16,629 bases of DNA from an archaeon (GCA_005239845.1 SBBD01000070.1:1-16629); one strand, 5' to 3'; shown: positions 6,744-14,708, counted from the stretch's first letter. The notes: generated from the letters alone by a model not told the origin. Made by a program: numbers and translations.

Positions 6744-6757
6744 TTTAAAAAATATAT
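6744..6757 (+). promoter_or_regulatory. TATA box for the cystathionine gamma-synthase-family gene
   Basis: TTTAAAAAATATAT lies 23-36 nt before ATG 6780, the spacing expected if transcription starts at or next to that ATG (a leaderless mRNA). It also means the MoaD-like gene need not be in the same primary transcript. Confidence 0.5.
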
Positions 6758-6779
6758 CTTCCTCCTATGTGAAACCCTT

Positions 6780-7982
6780 ATGGAAGGGGAGGCTATGAAA
6801 AAGGGAAGAATGGACACGCGCGTAGTCAAGAACGTCAAAGCCACGGAGCTGAGCCGCGACCTTATGGAAAGCGACAACTTCCCCTTTTGCCTGACCACGA
6901 CCTACCGTTATCCGGACGCCGTCACCATCGCCAAGCGCTTCAAGGGAGAGGACGACGGCATGGTGTACAGCCGCATGAACAACCCCACCACGCGGGCCCT
7001 CGCAAAAAAAGTGGCGGAGCTCGAGGGGGCGGAGGCGGGGCTCTGTTTTTCCACGGGCATGTCGGCCATCACCAACGTCTTCCTTTCGCTGAGTAATGCG
7101 GGAAACAACGTCGTCGTGAACCAGACCGTATACGGGGGGACGCACAAGCTGGTGACGGACGAGCTGCCGCGCTTTGGCATAACGGCGAGGCGGTTCGAGA
7201 ACGCCCATCCCGAACAAGTGGAAAGCCTCGCCGACGAGAAAACCACGTGCATTTTCGTGGAAACGCCTTCCAATCCTACGCTGGGCATCGTGGATATTGC
7301 GGCCGTGGCAAAAATCGCCAAGAAAAAGGGAATTCCGTTGGTGGTGGACAACACGTTTTCCACGCCGGTGCTCCAGCAACCCATTTCGTTGGGGGCGGAC
7401 ATTGTGATCCATAGCGCGACAAAGTACTTGAACGGGAGCGCAAGTCTCGTGGCAGGCATTGCTGTTGGAAAGAAGGAGCTGATCCAGAAAATCTACGACC
7501 GCACGTTCTGGACGTTCGGTTCCACGCTGGGGGCGTTCGACGCGGGCATGCTGCTCTTAAGCATCCAAAGCGTGGCCGTTCGCATGCAGAGGCACTGCGA
7601 GAACGCCTTGAAAGTGGCTAAGTTCCTGGAGGCACATCCCAAGGTGGAACGCGTGTTTTACCCGGGGCTGCCAAGCCACCCCCAGCACGAGATTGCGAAA
7701 AAGCAGATGAAGGGGTTCGGGGGCATCGTGGCCTTCACGGTGAAAGGAGGCCGCCACACGGCGCAGAAAGTGGTGGACAGTACGCAGGTTTGCGAGCGGT
7801 TGATCAACTTGGGGCAGAACATCACGACCATTTGCCACAACGCCTCGACGACGCACTCCGAACTCGACGAGGAAGCGCTGAAAAAGGCAGGCATCAGCGA
7901 AAACTTCATCCGACTTTCGGTAGGACTTGAGGACCCCCAGGACATCATGGAGGACTTGGGAGAGGCGCTGAAACTCGTCTGA
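6780..7982 (+). CDS. Cystathionine gamma-synthase / Met gamma-lyase-family PLP enzyme
   Basis: A full-length (400 aa) Cys/Met metabolism PLP enzyme. Landmarks are the YSRMNNPTTRALAKKVAELEG segment (the Tyr/Arg contact the cofactor phosphate of the neighbouring subunit), FSTGMSAI (90-97), the phosphate-binding region VYGGTHK (117-123), Asp190 in VVDNTFSTP, the Schiff-base lysine K215 in SATKYLNG, and RLSVGLEDPQDIMEDL near the end. Family members perform gamma-replacement or gamma-elimination on activated homoserine or sulfur amino acids, and sequence alone does not separate MetB, MetZ/MetY and MdeA. The following homoserine kinase domain suggests O-phosphohomoserine as the acceptor. The start is either ATG 6780 (leaderless) or ATG 6795, which has GGGGAGG only 2 nt upstream. 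Confidence 0.88.
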   Translation: MEGEAMKKGRMDTRVVKNVKATELSRDLMESDNFPFCLTTTYRYPDAVTIAKRFKGEDDGMVYSRMNNPTTRALAKKVAELEGAEAGLCFSTGMSAITNVFLSLSNAGNNVVVNQTVYGGTHKLVTDELPRFGITARRFENAHPEQVESLADEKTTCIFVETPSNPTLGIVDIAAVAKIAKKKGIPLVVDNTFSTPVLQQPISLGADIVIHSATKYLNGSASLVAGIAVGKKELIQKIYDRTFWTFGSTLGAFDAGMLLLSIQSVAVRMQRHCENALKVAKFLEAHPKVERVFYPGLPSHPQHEIAKKQMKGFGGIVAFTVKGGRHTAQKVVDSTQVCERLINLGQNITTICHNASTTHSELDEEALKKAGISENFIRLSVGLEDPQDIMEDLGEALKLV

Positions 7983-7993
7983 CTCGTGGGAGC

Positions 7994-10150
7994 ATGCCTC
8001 GGAAAGCGGTGAGGAAAAGCATTAGGCTGAAGTGCAGGGCGACGAGCGCCAACCTGGGGGCGGGCTTCGACGTGGCCGGCATGGCGCTGGAAGAGCCTTT
8101 CGACGTCATGGAAGTGACCATAGCAAAAAAAGGAATCCGGATAGTGAATTCGGGCGCGTATGAAGTCCCCACCGAGGCTGCCCAGAACACGTGCGGAGCC
8201 GTCCTACAAGCCATGTGCAAGGATTTTGGCATTGCGGATGGATTTCTGATAAAGATTGAGAAGAGCATTAAGCCGGCAAGCGGGCTCGGGAGCAGCGCCG
8301 CGACGGCAGCCGGAACGGCCGTGGCCCTCAACGAACTGTACCGACTTGGCCTTTCGCGGAAACAACTGGTCCGCTATGCCTCGCTGGGAGAGCAAGTGGC
8401 CGCCGGTTTTCCGCACACGGACAACGTCTCCCCCGCCCTTCTAGGAGGAATCGTCTTTTCCTCGGAGGCAAGCGGAGAGGCGGAATTGGTTCGTTTTCCC
8501 CCCGTTTCCGTGGACGTGCTGGTTATTTTGCCCGACAAGAAAAAAGGGTCCACGAAAGAAATGAGGGCGGCCATCCCGGAAAAAGTGGAATGGAAAAGCG
8601 CCAGAAGCAATTTGCAGGGGCTGGCCCTCTTGTTTGCTGCCGCAGCGGAATCGGATGCGGAAAAGTTTATGGCAGCCGTGCACAAGAAAGACGCCATCGT
8701 GGAGCGGGCGCGAAGCAAGGTCCAGGCACTTTCCCACCTTCCGAAACTTCAAGAGCTGGGGGACGCCTATGGCTTCGGGGTTTTTGCGAGCGGCGCCGGC
8801 CCTGCCGTGCTTGCGGTTTGCCTCCCCTCCAACAAAAACACGCGGGAATTTGAGAAGGAAATCCGACGTGTTTTTGGGGAGCAAAAGGTTGCCGTGGAAT
8901 TGGTTTGGACGAAGATTTCGGAAAAAGGCGTGGAACCGGCATCTTCCGGAGAAAAAGAGTCGTGGCTGCAGTGCACCGAATGCGGAAAGCAAGCGTCCGA
9001 CGACGGAATCCAGTGCGCCATGTGCTCCGGGTTATTGGAAGTCAAACATGATTTTGCTGCAAACATTTCGCGGCAACTGTTCGAAAAGAGGGGAGGTTCC
9101 GGAGTATGGCGGTTTAAGGAACTCGTGCACCCCTCGCTGGAAGAGAAGTTCATCGTCACGAGAGACGAGGGGAACACGTTCCTCTATTCCCATGCGGCCA
9201 TCGACCGGTACGCAGGCGTTTCAGGAATCTTGCTGAAGCATGAAGGGGAAAACCCGACGGGGTCCTTCAAGGATAGGGGGATGACGGTCGCCGTTTCAGA
9301 GGCCCGCAGAAGAAGAGCGAAGCGCGTGGCGTGCGCCTCCACGGGAAACACGTCCGCCTCCATGGCCGCCTACGCTTCCCTGGCCTCCATCCCTTCCACC
9401 GTATTCATTCCGGAAGGCAAAATCGCGGCAGGAAAACTCTCGCAATCCCTGGCATATGGCGCTGCCATCGAGCAAGTGGAAGGCAACTTCGACGCCGCCA
9501 TGGAAAAAGTGCAGCAGGAAAGCAAATCGCAGGGAATGTATCTGCTGAACTCCGTCAACCCGTGGAGGATCGAAGGCCAAAAAACCATCATTTTCGAGCT
9601 GCTCCTGCAGCTGAAATGGAAGGTTCCGGAATGGATTGCCGTCCCTGCAGGAAACTTGGGGAACACGTCCGCGTTCGGAAAAGCGCTCGAGGAGGCCTAC
9701 GAATTGAAGCTCATCGACAAAATCCCGAGGCTTCTTTCCGTGCAGGCGGAAGGAGCGGCTCCGTTCTTTCGACTATGGAAAAACAAGCAAGAAAAACTAG
9801 TGTCCGAATTGAGGCCTGAAACGGTTGCGACTGCCATCCGGATCGGTAATCCGGTAAGTTGGAGGAAAGCCTTGAAAGCGATCACCTTCACGAAAGGAAT
9901 CGTGGAAAAAGTTTCGGACCAAGAAATCATGGAAGCCAAGGCTGTAATTGATGCGGCAGGAATCGGGTGCGAGCCCGCCTCTGCCGCAACGCTTGCGGGG
10001 GTAAGAAAAGTAGCAAAAGCAGGAATAATCCAGGAAGGGGAAAAAGTAGTGTGCATCCTGACGGGGCACTTGCTGAAAGACCCGGACGCCACGATTCAAT
10101 ACCACAAGAAAAAGCTGGAACTAAGCAAACCAAAATTACAACGAAGTTAA
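7994..10150 (+). CDS. Fused homoserine kinase-threonine synthase (ThrB-ThrC)
   Basis: One 718-residue frame holds two enzymes. Residues 10-310 are a GHMP kinase of the homoserine-kinase type: ATSANLGAGFDVAGMAL (16-32), the ATP loop KPASGLGSSAATAAG (93-107) and ASGAGPAVLAV (265-275). After a short Ser/Glu linker, residues 325-710 are threonine synthase: a zinc-ribbon-like cluster with Cys 327, 330, 341 and 344, then ENPTGSFKDRG with the PLP lysine K426, and STGNTSAS (449-456) for the phosphate. The kinase makes O-phosphohomoserine and the synthase converts it to threonine, so the fusion could channel the intermediate. The reading frame is uninterrupted. GGGAG sits directly before ATG 7994, 11 nt after the upstream PLP-enzyme gene, so these are co-transcribed. 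The convergent nuclease gene ends 15 nt away. Confidence 0.93.
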   Translation: MPRKAVRKSIRLKCRATSANLGAGFDVAGMALEEPFDVMEVTIAKKGIRIVNSGAYEVPTEAAQNTCGAVLQAMCKDFGIADGFLIKIEKSIKPASGLGSSAATAAGTAVALNELYRLGLSRKQLVRYASLGEQVAAGFPHTDNVSPALLGGIVFSSEASGEAELVRFPPVSVDVLVILPDKKKGSTKEMRAAIPEKVEWKSARSNLQGLALLFAAAAESDAEKFMAAVHKKDAIVERARSKVQALSHLPKLQELGDAYGFGVFASGAGPAVLAVCLPSNKNTREFEKEIRRVFGEQKVAVELVWTKISEKGVEPASSGEKESWLQCTECGKQASDDGIQCAMCSGLLEVKHDFAANISRQLFEKRGGSGVWRFKELVHPSLEEKFIVTRDEGNTFLYSHAAIDRYAGVSGILLKHEGENPTGSFKDRGMTVAVSEARRRRAKRVACASTGNTSASMAAYASLASIPSTVFIPEGKIAAGKLSQSLAYGAAIEQVEGNFDAAMEKVQQESKSQGMYLLNSVNPWRIEGQKTIIFELLLQLKWKVPEWIAVPAGNLGNTSAFGKALEEAYELKLIDKIPRLLSVQAEGAAPFFRLWKNKQEKLVSELRPETVATAIRIGNPVSWRKALKAITFTKGIVEKVSDQEIMEAKAVIDAAGIGCEPASAATLAGVRKVAKAGIIQEGEKVVCILTGHLLKDPDATIQYHKKKLELSKPKLQRS

Positions 10151-10165
10151 GGTACGGATAACCCT

Positions 10166-11167
10166 TCAGTCAAATTCGAGCAAGGACTGCGCAGGCTGTT
10201 GCGCCGCTTCTCCCGCCGCGAACGCGTTGTATCCCCTACGCTTGAGTTCCTTGGCGAACGGCGCGTTGTAGCCGTGCATGCAGATGACTCTCTTGGGGCT
10301 GGCGCGCTCCACATAAGCGACGAGCTCGTTGAAGTCCGCATGGTCGGAAAGGCAAAAGGAGGCATCGGCGTCCGCCGTTCTTCCAATCAGACTCCAACCG
10401 GTGGCCAACCCGCAGCTCACTTTGCGGCCATGGATGAAGGAAAGCTGGGAAGCCAATTCTCGGTTGACATGCCGGAAAGGGTAGACGGCAACGAAAGAAT
10501 GCTGCAACGCCTTTTTTCCGTCCTCCGAGTTTTCGGGAACCACTTGCAAAGGCACGCCGTGCCTGTCGTAGATTTCGCATAGCTTGTAGACGGAGGAGTC
10601 CACGAGGGGGGCCAAGTGCAGGTAGTCGTTCAAGATTTTGATGATTTCCTGCGCTTTTCCCAGCGAGTAGCCTCCCAGAACTACAGAACGTCCCTGGGCC
10701 ATTTCCTTGGAAACCCATCCGGCTACTTGTTCGCAGACTTGGAAATGGTCGGGGAAGAGGAAGCGGGGCAGGCCGTACGTGCACTCGATGGCAAGCGTGT
10801 CTGCGGGGACGACTTCCGCGCCTTTCTGCGTGAGCGAGTCGCGGAGCTTGAAGTCGCCCGTGTACGTGAACGAGGAGCCGTTTTCGACGTAAAGTTGGGA
10901 GGAGCCCAAAATGTGGCCGGCATTGGCGAGGCGGAGCGTGATATCGTCGGGCCGGAAGCGCTTCTTGTGGACATCCGGTTTTGCATAGTTGCGGGCGGCC
11001 AGCAAGTCAAACGTGGCGTCAGAAGCAATAAGCCTTTTGGCGGATTTTACGCCGGCGACGTGGTCGGCGTGGGCGTGGGATACGAAGCCGAGATCCCCCC
11101 GCGCGTCCAGCGCAATCTCGTGGTTTCCGGTGCGCAAGGTGGAGGCGGCGGCGGAAAAGGCGAGCAT
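10166..11167 (-). CDS. MBL-fold beta-CASP nuclease (mRNA 3'-end processing / exonuclease family)
   Basis: A 333-residue metallo-beta-lactamase-fold nuclease. Metal-site motifs are SHAHADH (30-36), NAGHILGSSQL (motif 3 His), YTGDFKL (motif 4 Asp), ECTYGLPRF (beta-CASP motif A-like), the C-terminal LSDHADFNEL (motif B-type His) and CMHGYNAPFAKELKRRG (motif C-like). The set matches the short COG1236/YSH1-related proteins, which include ligase-associated exonucleases, and is shorter than the KH-domain aCPSF1-type archaeal CPSF homologues. It therefore acts on RNA or single-stranded DNA in the cytoplasm, with the substrate undetermined. ATG 11167 follows a run of seven T on the coding strand with no Shine-Dalgarno site. 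The start region is repeated 91 nt upstream. Confidence 0.87.
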   Translation of the reverse strand: MLAFSAAASTLRTGNHEIALDARGDLGFVSHAHADHVAGVKSAKRLIASDATFDLLAARNYAKPDVHKKRFRPDDITLRLANAGHILGSSQLYVENGSSFTYTGDFKLRDSLTQKGAEVVPADTLAIECTYGLPRFLFPDHFQVCEQVAGWVSKEMAQGRSVVLGGYSLGKAQEIIKILNDYLHLAPLVDSSVYKLCEIYDRHGVPLQVVPENSEDGKKALQHSFVAVYPFRHVNRELASQLSFIHGRKVSCGLATGWSLIGRTADADASFCLSDHADFNELVAYVERASPKRVICMHGYNAPFAKELKRRGYNAFAAGEAAQQPAQSLLEFD

Positions 11168-11189
11168 AAAAAAACGAACGAAGAAGTCC

Positions 11190-11258
11190 TTAAAAAAAGG
11201 TGCCTAAGCGGAGAAAAGATGAAAAAAAGAAACGAGGAAACGTGGAAAAGGCGAGCAT
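11190..11258 (-). other. 22-codon leader ORF repeating the start of the beta-CASP nuclease gene
   Basis: The 15 nt ATGCTCGCCTTTTCC that begin the nuclease gene (11167-11153) occur again, exactly, on the minus strand at 11258-11244. Including the T-rich 12 nt before each ATG, 24 of 27 positions match. The upstream copy opens a frame starting MLAFS and ending at TAA 11192-11190. The rest of the 260-nt gap (11168-11427) is purine-rich on the plus strand, and I see no convincing gene there. Confidence 0.4.
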
Positions 11259-11427
11259 GAAAAAGGAAACGGCAGGAGGCTTAAAAAAGGAGCGAGAAAA
11301 AAAGAAAACGAACCCACCCAAACGTTAAAAAGAAAGGAGCGCATGGGAAAGTAAAGGCTTCGAGTAGGAGCCTCAAACCAGAAAAGGAGTCAACAGCCGG
11401 TTGTGGCCGAACGAAAAGGTTTCCAGC

Positions 11428-12312
11428 ATGGTTTTGGAGTCCATGGTGAGCCCGCTGAAGGCGGAACGCAACCCTCCCGCCATCATGCTGTTGGGGTTCA
11501 CGTTTGTCACCCTCGCCGTCTGGATTGCGAGCACCGTGCTCGAGTTGGAGCCCAAGAGCATGATGCTCCTCGTGTTCGTCGTCATTCCCTCCATCCCCTT
11601 CATCCTGAACCTGTTCCACTCGGACGAAGAGCTCTTGGAGCACGAGCGCGTCTTGGGGAGCCGGACGCTCGCCAAGCACTTCTCCGTCATGTTGGTGCTC
11701 ATTGCCTATTTCTTGGGCATGGTCATCGGGTTCACGTTCTGGTACCTTTACCTGCCGCCGGACGTTGGGAAAGACCTGTTTTCCATGCAGCTGCAGGAAC
11801 TCCAGAACCTGAAGGCCGTGGGGGCCAAGATCAGCATCAAGGCCCTAGAGGCCGTAACGCAAGTGGTAACCGGGGCGGCCACCTCGGCCCGGTTCGGGTC
11901 CACCTTCGAATACATTTTCCTCCACAACTTGTGGGTGTTGTTCCTCATCATCGCCTTTTCCGTGATTTATGGAGCAGGCTCTGTTTTTGTCTTGGCGTGG
12001 AACGCGTCCGTGGTCGGCGTTTTCTTGGCCAATTTTGCAAAGCAGTACGTGTTCCGGCAGGAGGCGTACGCGCTCGCTTCCGGCGTCGGCGTCGGCATCT
12101 TGGGCTTGATTCCCCACGGAAGCTTCGAGCTGCTGAGTTATCTGATTGGAGCCATGGCCGGAGGCATCCTGAGCTCCGCCATCGTCCGGGGACAGTTCCT
12201 ACAGCCTGGAAAGTTCGCCGAAATCATGGTGGACGTCGCGAAAATGTTAGCCTGGTCCATCGTGCTCCTGGCGCTCGGGGCGCTGATTGAGAGCGGCGCC
12301 GTTGTGTTCTGA
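11428..12312 (+). CDS. SpoIIM/DUF95-family integral membrane protein
   Basis: About 294 residues from ATG 11428, with six or so hydrophobic helices and the family's conserved features: FLHNLWVL in the central helix (His-Asn near 166-167), AWNASVVGVF, and IPHGSFELLSYLIGAMAGG (PHGxxE, about 229-234). SpoIIM is needed for engulfment in Bacillus, where it forms a complex with peptidoglycan hydrolases. Archaeal homologues are common but uncharacterised and probably act in envelope remodelling or transport. The start could also be ATG 11443, which has GGAG 5 nt upstream. For ATG 11428 an AGGT lies about 9 nt upstream. The cis-prenyltransferase gene follows, with its own TATA-like sequence. Confidence 0.85.
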   Translation: MVLESMVSPLKAERNPPAIMLLGFTFVTLAVWIASTVLELEPKSMMLLVFVVIPSIPFILNLFHSDEELLEHERVLGSRTLAKHFSVMLVLIAYFLGMVIGFTFWYLYLPPDVGKDLFSMQLQELQNLKAVGAKISIKALEAVTQVVTGAATSARFGSTFEYIFLHNLWVLFLIIAFSVIYGAGSVFVLAWNASVVGVFLANFAKQYVFRQEAYALASGVGVGILGLIPHGSFELLSYLIGAMAGGILSSAIVRGQFLQPGKFAEIMVDVAKMLAWSIVLLALGALIESGAVVF

Positions 12313-12340
12313 CGCGAAAAACCGAAGAACTGAAAAAGGC

Positions 12341-12348
12341 TTTTAAAG
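12341..12348 (+). promoter_or_regulatory. Probable TATA box before the cis-prenyltransferase gene
   Basis: TTTTAAAG lies about 40 nt before ATG 12387, which places transcription start near 12370. The short leader would carry AGGT (12377-12380), 6 nt from the start codon. Confidence 0.4.
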
Positions 12349-12386
12349 GAAATTATGCTTACGTTTCAAGAGCGAAAGGTCTTCTC

Positions 12387-13070
12387 ATGCCCGTCAAGAG
12401 TCTGGCCATCATTCCCGACGGCAACCGGAGGTATGCCAACCAAAGCCGCCTCAGCGTGCGCGCGGCCTACGACAAGGGCTTCCAGAAAGTGGAAGAAGTG
12501 CTGGAGTGGGCGGAAGAAACGGACATTGAGCGCATTGCTTTCTGGGCGTTGTCTCTGGAGAACTTCAAGAAGCGGTCAGGGGTGGAACTCCGCGTCCTGT
12601 TTTCCTTGATGAGGAACCACATCCGCAAGGCCCTGCAGGACAAAAAGTTCGTCAAAAAAGGCGTGCGCGTAAAGTTTTTCGGAAAACTCGAATTGCTGCC
12701 CGAAGACCTGCGGGAGATGATGCGGAAACTCGAGGAAAAGACGGCGAACGGAAAGAGGGAACTCGGGATTGCGGTAGCCTATTCGGGAAGGGAAGAACTG
12801 CTGCAGGCCGCAAAGAAAGTCGTGGTTGACTTTAGCGGGAAGCCGGAACAATTGAACGAAAAGGATTTCGAGAAGTACTTGTACTTGCCTCAACCGCCCG
12901 ACTTGATCATTCGGACGGGGGACGTGTCGCGGCTTTCCGGGTTCCTGCCCTGGCAGACCGCGTACTCGGAACTGTACTTTTCCAAGAAGCTGTGGCCCGA
13001 GTTTTCCCGCGAAGACTTCCAGGAAGCGCTGGCGTTTTACGAGCACACGGAACGCCGCTTCGGGAAATAA
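12387..13070 (+). CDS. uppS: Cis-prenyltransferase (undecaprenyl/polyprenyl diphosphate synthase family)
   Basis: A 227-residue protein with the full UppS signature. IIPDGNRRYA (8-17, Asp11 binding the allylic pyrophosphate/Mg) opens the chain, FWALSLENFKK follows in the central substrate region, GIAVAYSGREEL contains the YSGR segment, and DLIIRTGDVSRLSGFLPWQTAYSELYF holds the C-terminal Arg-x-x-x-x-Arg-x-S pyrophosphate site. It condenses isopentenyl diphosphate onto a prenyl primer to build long polyprenols. In archaea these yield dolichyl-type carriers for N-glycosylation and surface polymers. The IPDGNRRYA start and the length are typical of archaeal homologues, so the gene symbol is used in the family sense and chain length is not implied. 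AGGT lies 6 nt upstream of the ATG. Confidence 0.92.
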   Translation: MPVKSLAIIPDGNRRYANQSRLSVRAAYDKGFQKVEEVLEWAEETDIERIAFWALSLENFKKRSGVELRVLFSLMRNHIRKALQDKKFVKKGVRVKFFGKLELLPEDLREMMRKLEEKTANGKRELGIAVAYSGREELLQAAKKVVVDFSGKPEQLNEKDFEKYLYLPQPPDLIIRTGDVSRLSGFLPWQTAYSELYFSKKLWPEFSREDFQEALAFYEHTERRFGK

Positions 13071-13079
13071 GGGAAACAC

Positions 13080-13100
13080 AATCCTTTAAGCGTTAGGATT
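13080..13100. repeat. Short inverted repeat between uppS and map
   Basis: AATCCT (13080-13085) and AGGATT (13095-13100) pair around a 9-nt spacer containing TTTAA. It could be a weak terminator hairpin after the prenyltransferase gene, or an operator or promoter element for map. The stem is short and may be chance. Confidence 0.3.
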
Positions 13101-13141
13101 CTGAACGTCGATAGTACACCGTTTAACATACGGGATTTTCC

Positions 13142-14077
13142 ATGGAGGAAGAAACTCGCAAAGAAGAAGCCGGGGAGGAAACCGAACTGGACGAGGCCGA
13201 GATGCTGAAAACGTATGCGAACGTGGCAAGGATAGGGAGGGAAGTCAAGGCCTATGCAAAGGAAATGGCTGCAAAAGAAAAATCACTCTTGAAGCTTGCG
13301 GAAGACGTGGAAAAGAAAATCATCGGGTTGGGAGGACAAGTCGCTTTCCCGGCCAATCTTTCCAGGAACGACGAGGCCGCGCACTATACTCCCGAGGCCA
13401 ATGATGCAACAAGCATTGCAGCGAACGACCTTTTGAAAGTGGATTTAGGAGTGCACATCGAGGGGCTTACGGTGGACTTCGCGTTCACGCACGATTACTC
13501 GCAAGAGAATGGAAAGCTGGTGGAAGCCGCGGAGGAGGCCTTGCAGAATGCGCTCTCCATCATGAGGGCGGGAAAGAAAACGTCGGAAGTGGGAAAGGAA
13601 ATCGAGCAGACCATCAAGAAAAAAGGGTTCAAGCCCGTGGAAAACCTGTGCGGGCACTTGATCGAGCCCTATGACTTGCATGCGGGAATCGAAGTGCCTA
13701 ATGTAGAAAGAGGAGGCCACGTGTTTGAAGAAGGCGAAGTGTTCGCCGTGGAGCCCTTTGCGAGCACAGGCGACGGTCTAGTGCGCGATGGAGCGTTCCT
13801 GCAGATTTACATGGTGAAGCCGAATTCGAGAGCACAGGTAAGGCTTCCAAGAAGTCGGGAGCTGCTGGCCAAGATTCTAGCGGATCGGATGACCCTCCCG
13901 TTTGCGTTGCGGTGGTATGCGGGCTTTCCCATGCTCAACCTCTCCATAAACGACCTGGTAAGGAACGGCGTGCTGGAAGAGTTCCCCGTGCTTGTGGAGA
14001 CGAAGAAGGGTTCTTTGGTATCGCAGGCGGAAAGCACCGTTCGGATTACGCAAGAAGGAGTGGAAGTGTTGGTCTGA
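13142..14077 (+). CDS. map: Methionine aminopeptidase, type II (archaeal)
   Basis: A 311-residue M24 metallopeptidase that removes the initiator methionine. The five metal ligands are in place: D101 and D112 (VDLGVHIEGLTVDFAFT), H172 (CGHLIEPYDLHAG), E204 (FAVEPFAS) and E297 (SQAESTV). The substrate-binding histidines are H81 (AAHYTP) and H180. The long insert between H172 and the last Glu (about 220-290, a helical subdomain) marks it as type II. An acidic extension of about 20 residues precedes the normal start of the fold, so translation could begin at ATG 13202 (MLKTYANVARIG) instead. ATG 13142 has no clear ribosome binding site, but TTTAACATA lies about 18 nt before it. It stands alone before the AT-rich gap. 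Confidence 0.93.
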   Translation: MEEETRKEEAGEETELDEAEMLKTYANVARIGREVKAYAKEMAAKEKSLLKLAEDVEKKIIGLGGQVAFPANLSRNDEAAHYTPEANDATSIAANDLLKVDLGVHIEGLTVDFAFTHDYSQENGKLVEAAEEALQNALSIMRAGKKTSEVGKEIEQTIKKKGFKPVENLCGHLIEPYDLHAGIEVPNVERGGHVFEEGEVFAVEPFASTGDGLVRDGAFLQIYMVKPNSRAQVRLPRSRELLAKILADRMTLPFALRWYAGFPMLNLSINDLVRNGVLEEFPVLVETKKGSLVSQAESTVRITQEGVEVLV

Positions 14078-14320
14078 AAGCGTGGCAGAAGCTGCAAATA
14101 TGCATCACGTGACGCACTTTTAATTTCCAATGTTTAAAACAGAGCCCAATAAAAACAAAGACAGCCAACAAACACTTCACCAATGTTTCCAGCGCTAAAA
14201 ATGCTCCTTTTACCTCCAATAACACTAATTTAGACGATTGTCTGCCAAATACTAATATAATGTTACTACCGACAAGTTTATATATGAGCTTTGTCATATA
14301 ATGATAGGCGATAGCGAGCT
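14078..14320. other. AT-rich intergenic region before the small-membrane-protein operon
   Basis: These 243 nt are clearly richer in A and T than the coding DNA on either side. The right end holds the promoter of the next gene. A minus-strand frame of 83 codons crosses it and the end of map but has no supporting start signal or recognisable family. No tRNA, hairpin series or known RNA was recognised. An untranslated regulatory region or small RNA cannot be excluded. Confidence 0.5.
14277..14285 (+). promoter_or_regulatory. TATA box for the small-membrane-protein operon
   Basis: TTTATATAT lies 36-44 nt before ATG 14321. The expected transcription start is near 14305, giving a leader of about 15 nt. 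It is one of the best TATA matches in the window. Confidence 0.6.
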
Positions 14321-14695
14321 ATGGCAAAGGTCACGCTGCGGGAGCTCAAGGAACTGGCTCCTCACATTGAAGCGCAGGAAGCCCAGCACAAGAACTACCA
14401 AGTGCTTCCCATGTTCTTGCCTACAGATATCAGCGCCAAGAAGGGGACGGGCGTCGTCAAGGTCGTCACCAGGCAGAACTTCATGAACGAAGGCATCGGG
14501 AACTGGGTGCTTTACAATACATACCGCGGAGGCGCCGTCGCGCTTGGAGTACTGGCACTCGTGACCTTTCCCGTAAACATTTACTTGAGCGCGTTGTTTG
14601 GCCTGGGGGCCGGGTATTCTTACGGAAAATTCAAGTTCAAGGACTTCATCATCAACCACCAGCTGCGCGAAAGGTGGCTGCTCGAGGGAACGTAA
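14321..14695 (+). CDS. Small two-helix membrane protein, family A copy 1
   Basis: A 124-residue protein I cannot assign to a known family. A polar N-terminal half contains VLPMFLPT (28-35) and VVKVVTR (45-51). Two hydrophobic helices follow (about 70-84 and 87-100, the latter YLSALFGLGAGYSYG), and then a basic C-terminal tail ending ERWLLEGT. The same landmarks in the same order occur in the protein encoded at 15587-16231: LPIYLPT, LLTR, a YR pair before the helices, and YLSAVFAYLAGY. The two are therefore paralogues, although overall identity is low. The TATA box at 14277 suggests this gene starts an operon running to 16545. Possible roles include a subunit of a membrane complex or secretion-like apparatus, which is inference from context only. 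Confidence 0.75.
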   Translation: MAKVTLRELKELAPHIEAQEAQHKNYQVLPMFLPTDISAKKGTGVVKVVTRQNFMNEGIGNWVLYNTYRGGAVALGVLALVTFPVNIYLSALFGLGAGYSYGKFKFKDFIINHQLRERWLLEGT

Positions 14696-14708
14696 GCAAA
14701 GAGCTAAC

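Noticed and set aside
11403..12290. Long plus-strand frame (295 codons) overlapping the SpoIIM gene
   Set aside because: It is rich in Arg, His and Gly, has no recognisable motif, and runs through the clear SpoIIM frame with its PHGxxE motif. The high GC content of third positions explains the open shadow frame.
12355..12609. 84-codon plus-strand frame beginning before uppS
   Set aside because: It overlaps uppS in another frame with a Cys/Arg/Ser-rich low-complexity translation and no ribosome binding site.
14046..14297. 83-codon minus-strand frame with one hydrophobic stretch in the AT-rich gap
   Set aside because: It overlaps the end of map, lacks a start signal and a recognisable family, and the hydrophobic stretch is what AT-rich codons give by chance. 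Not excluded, but not supported.
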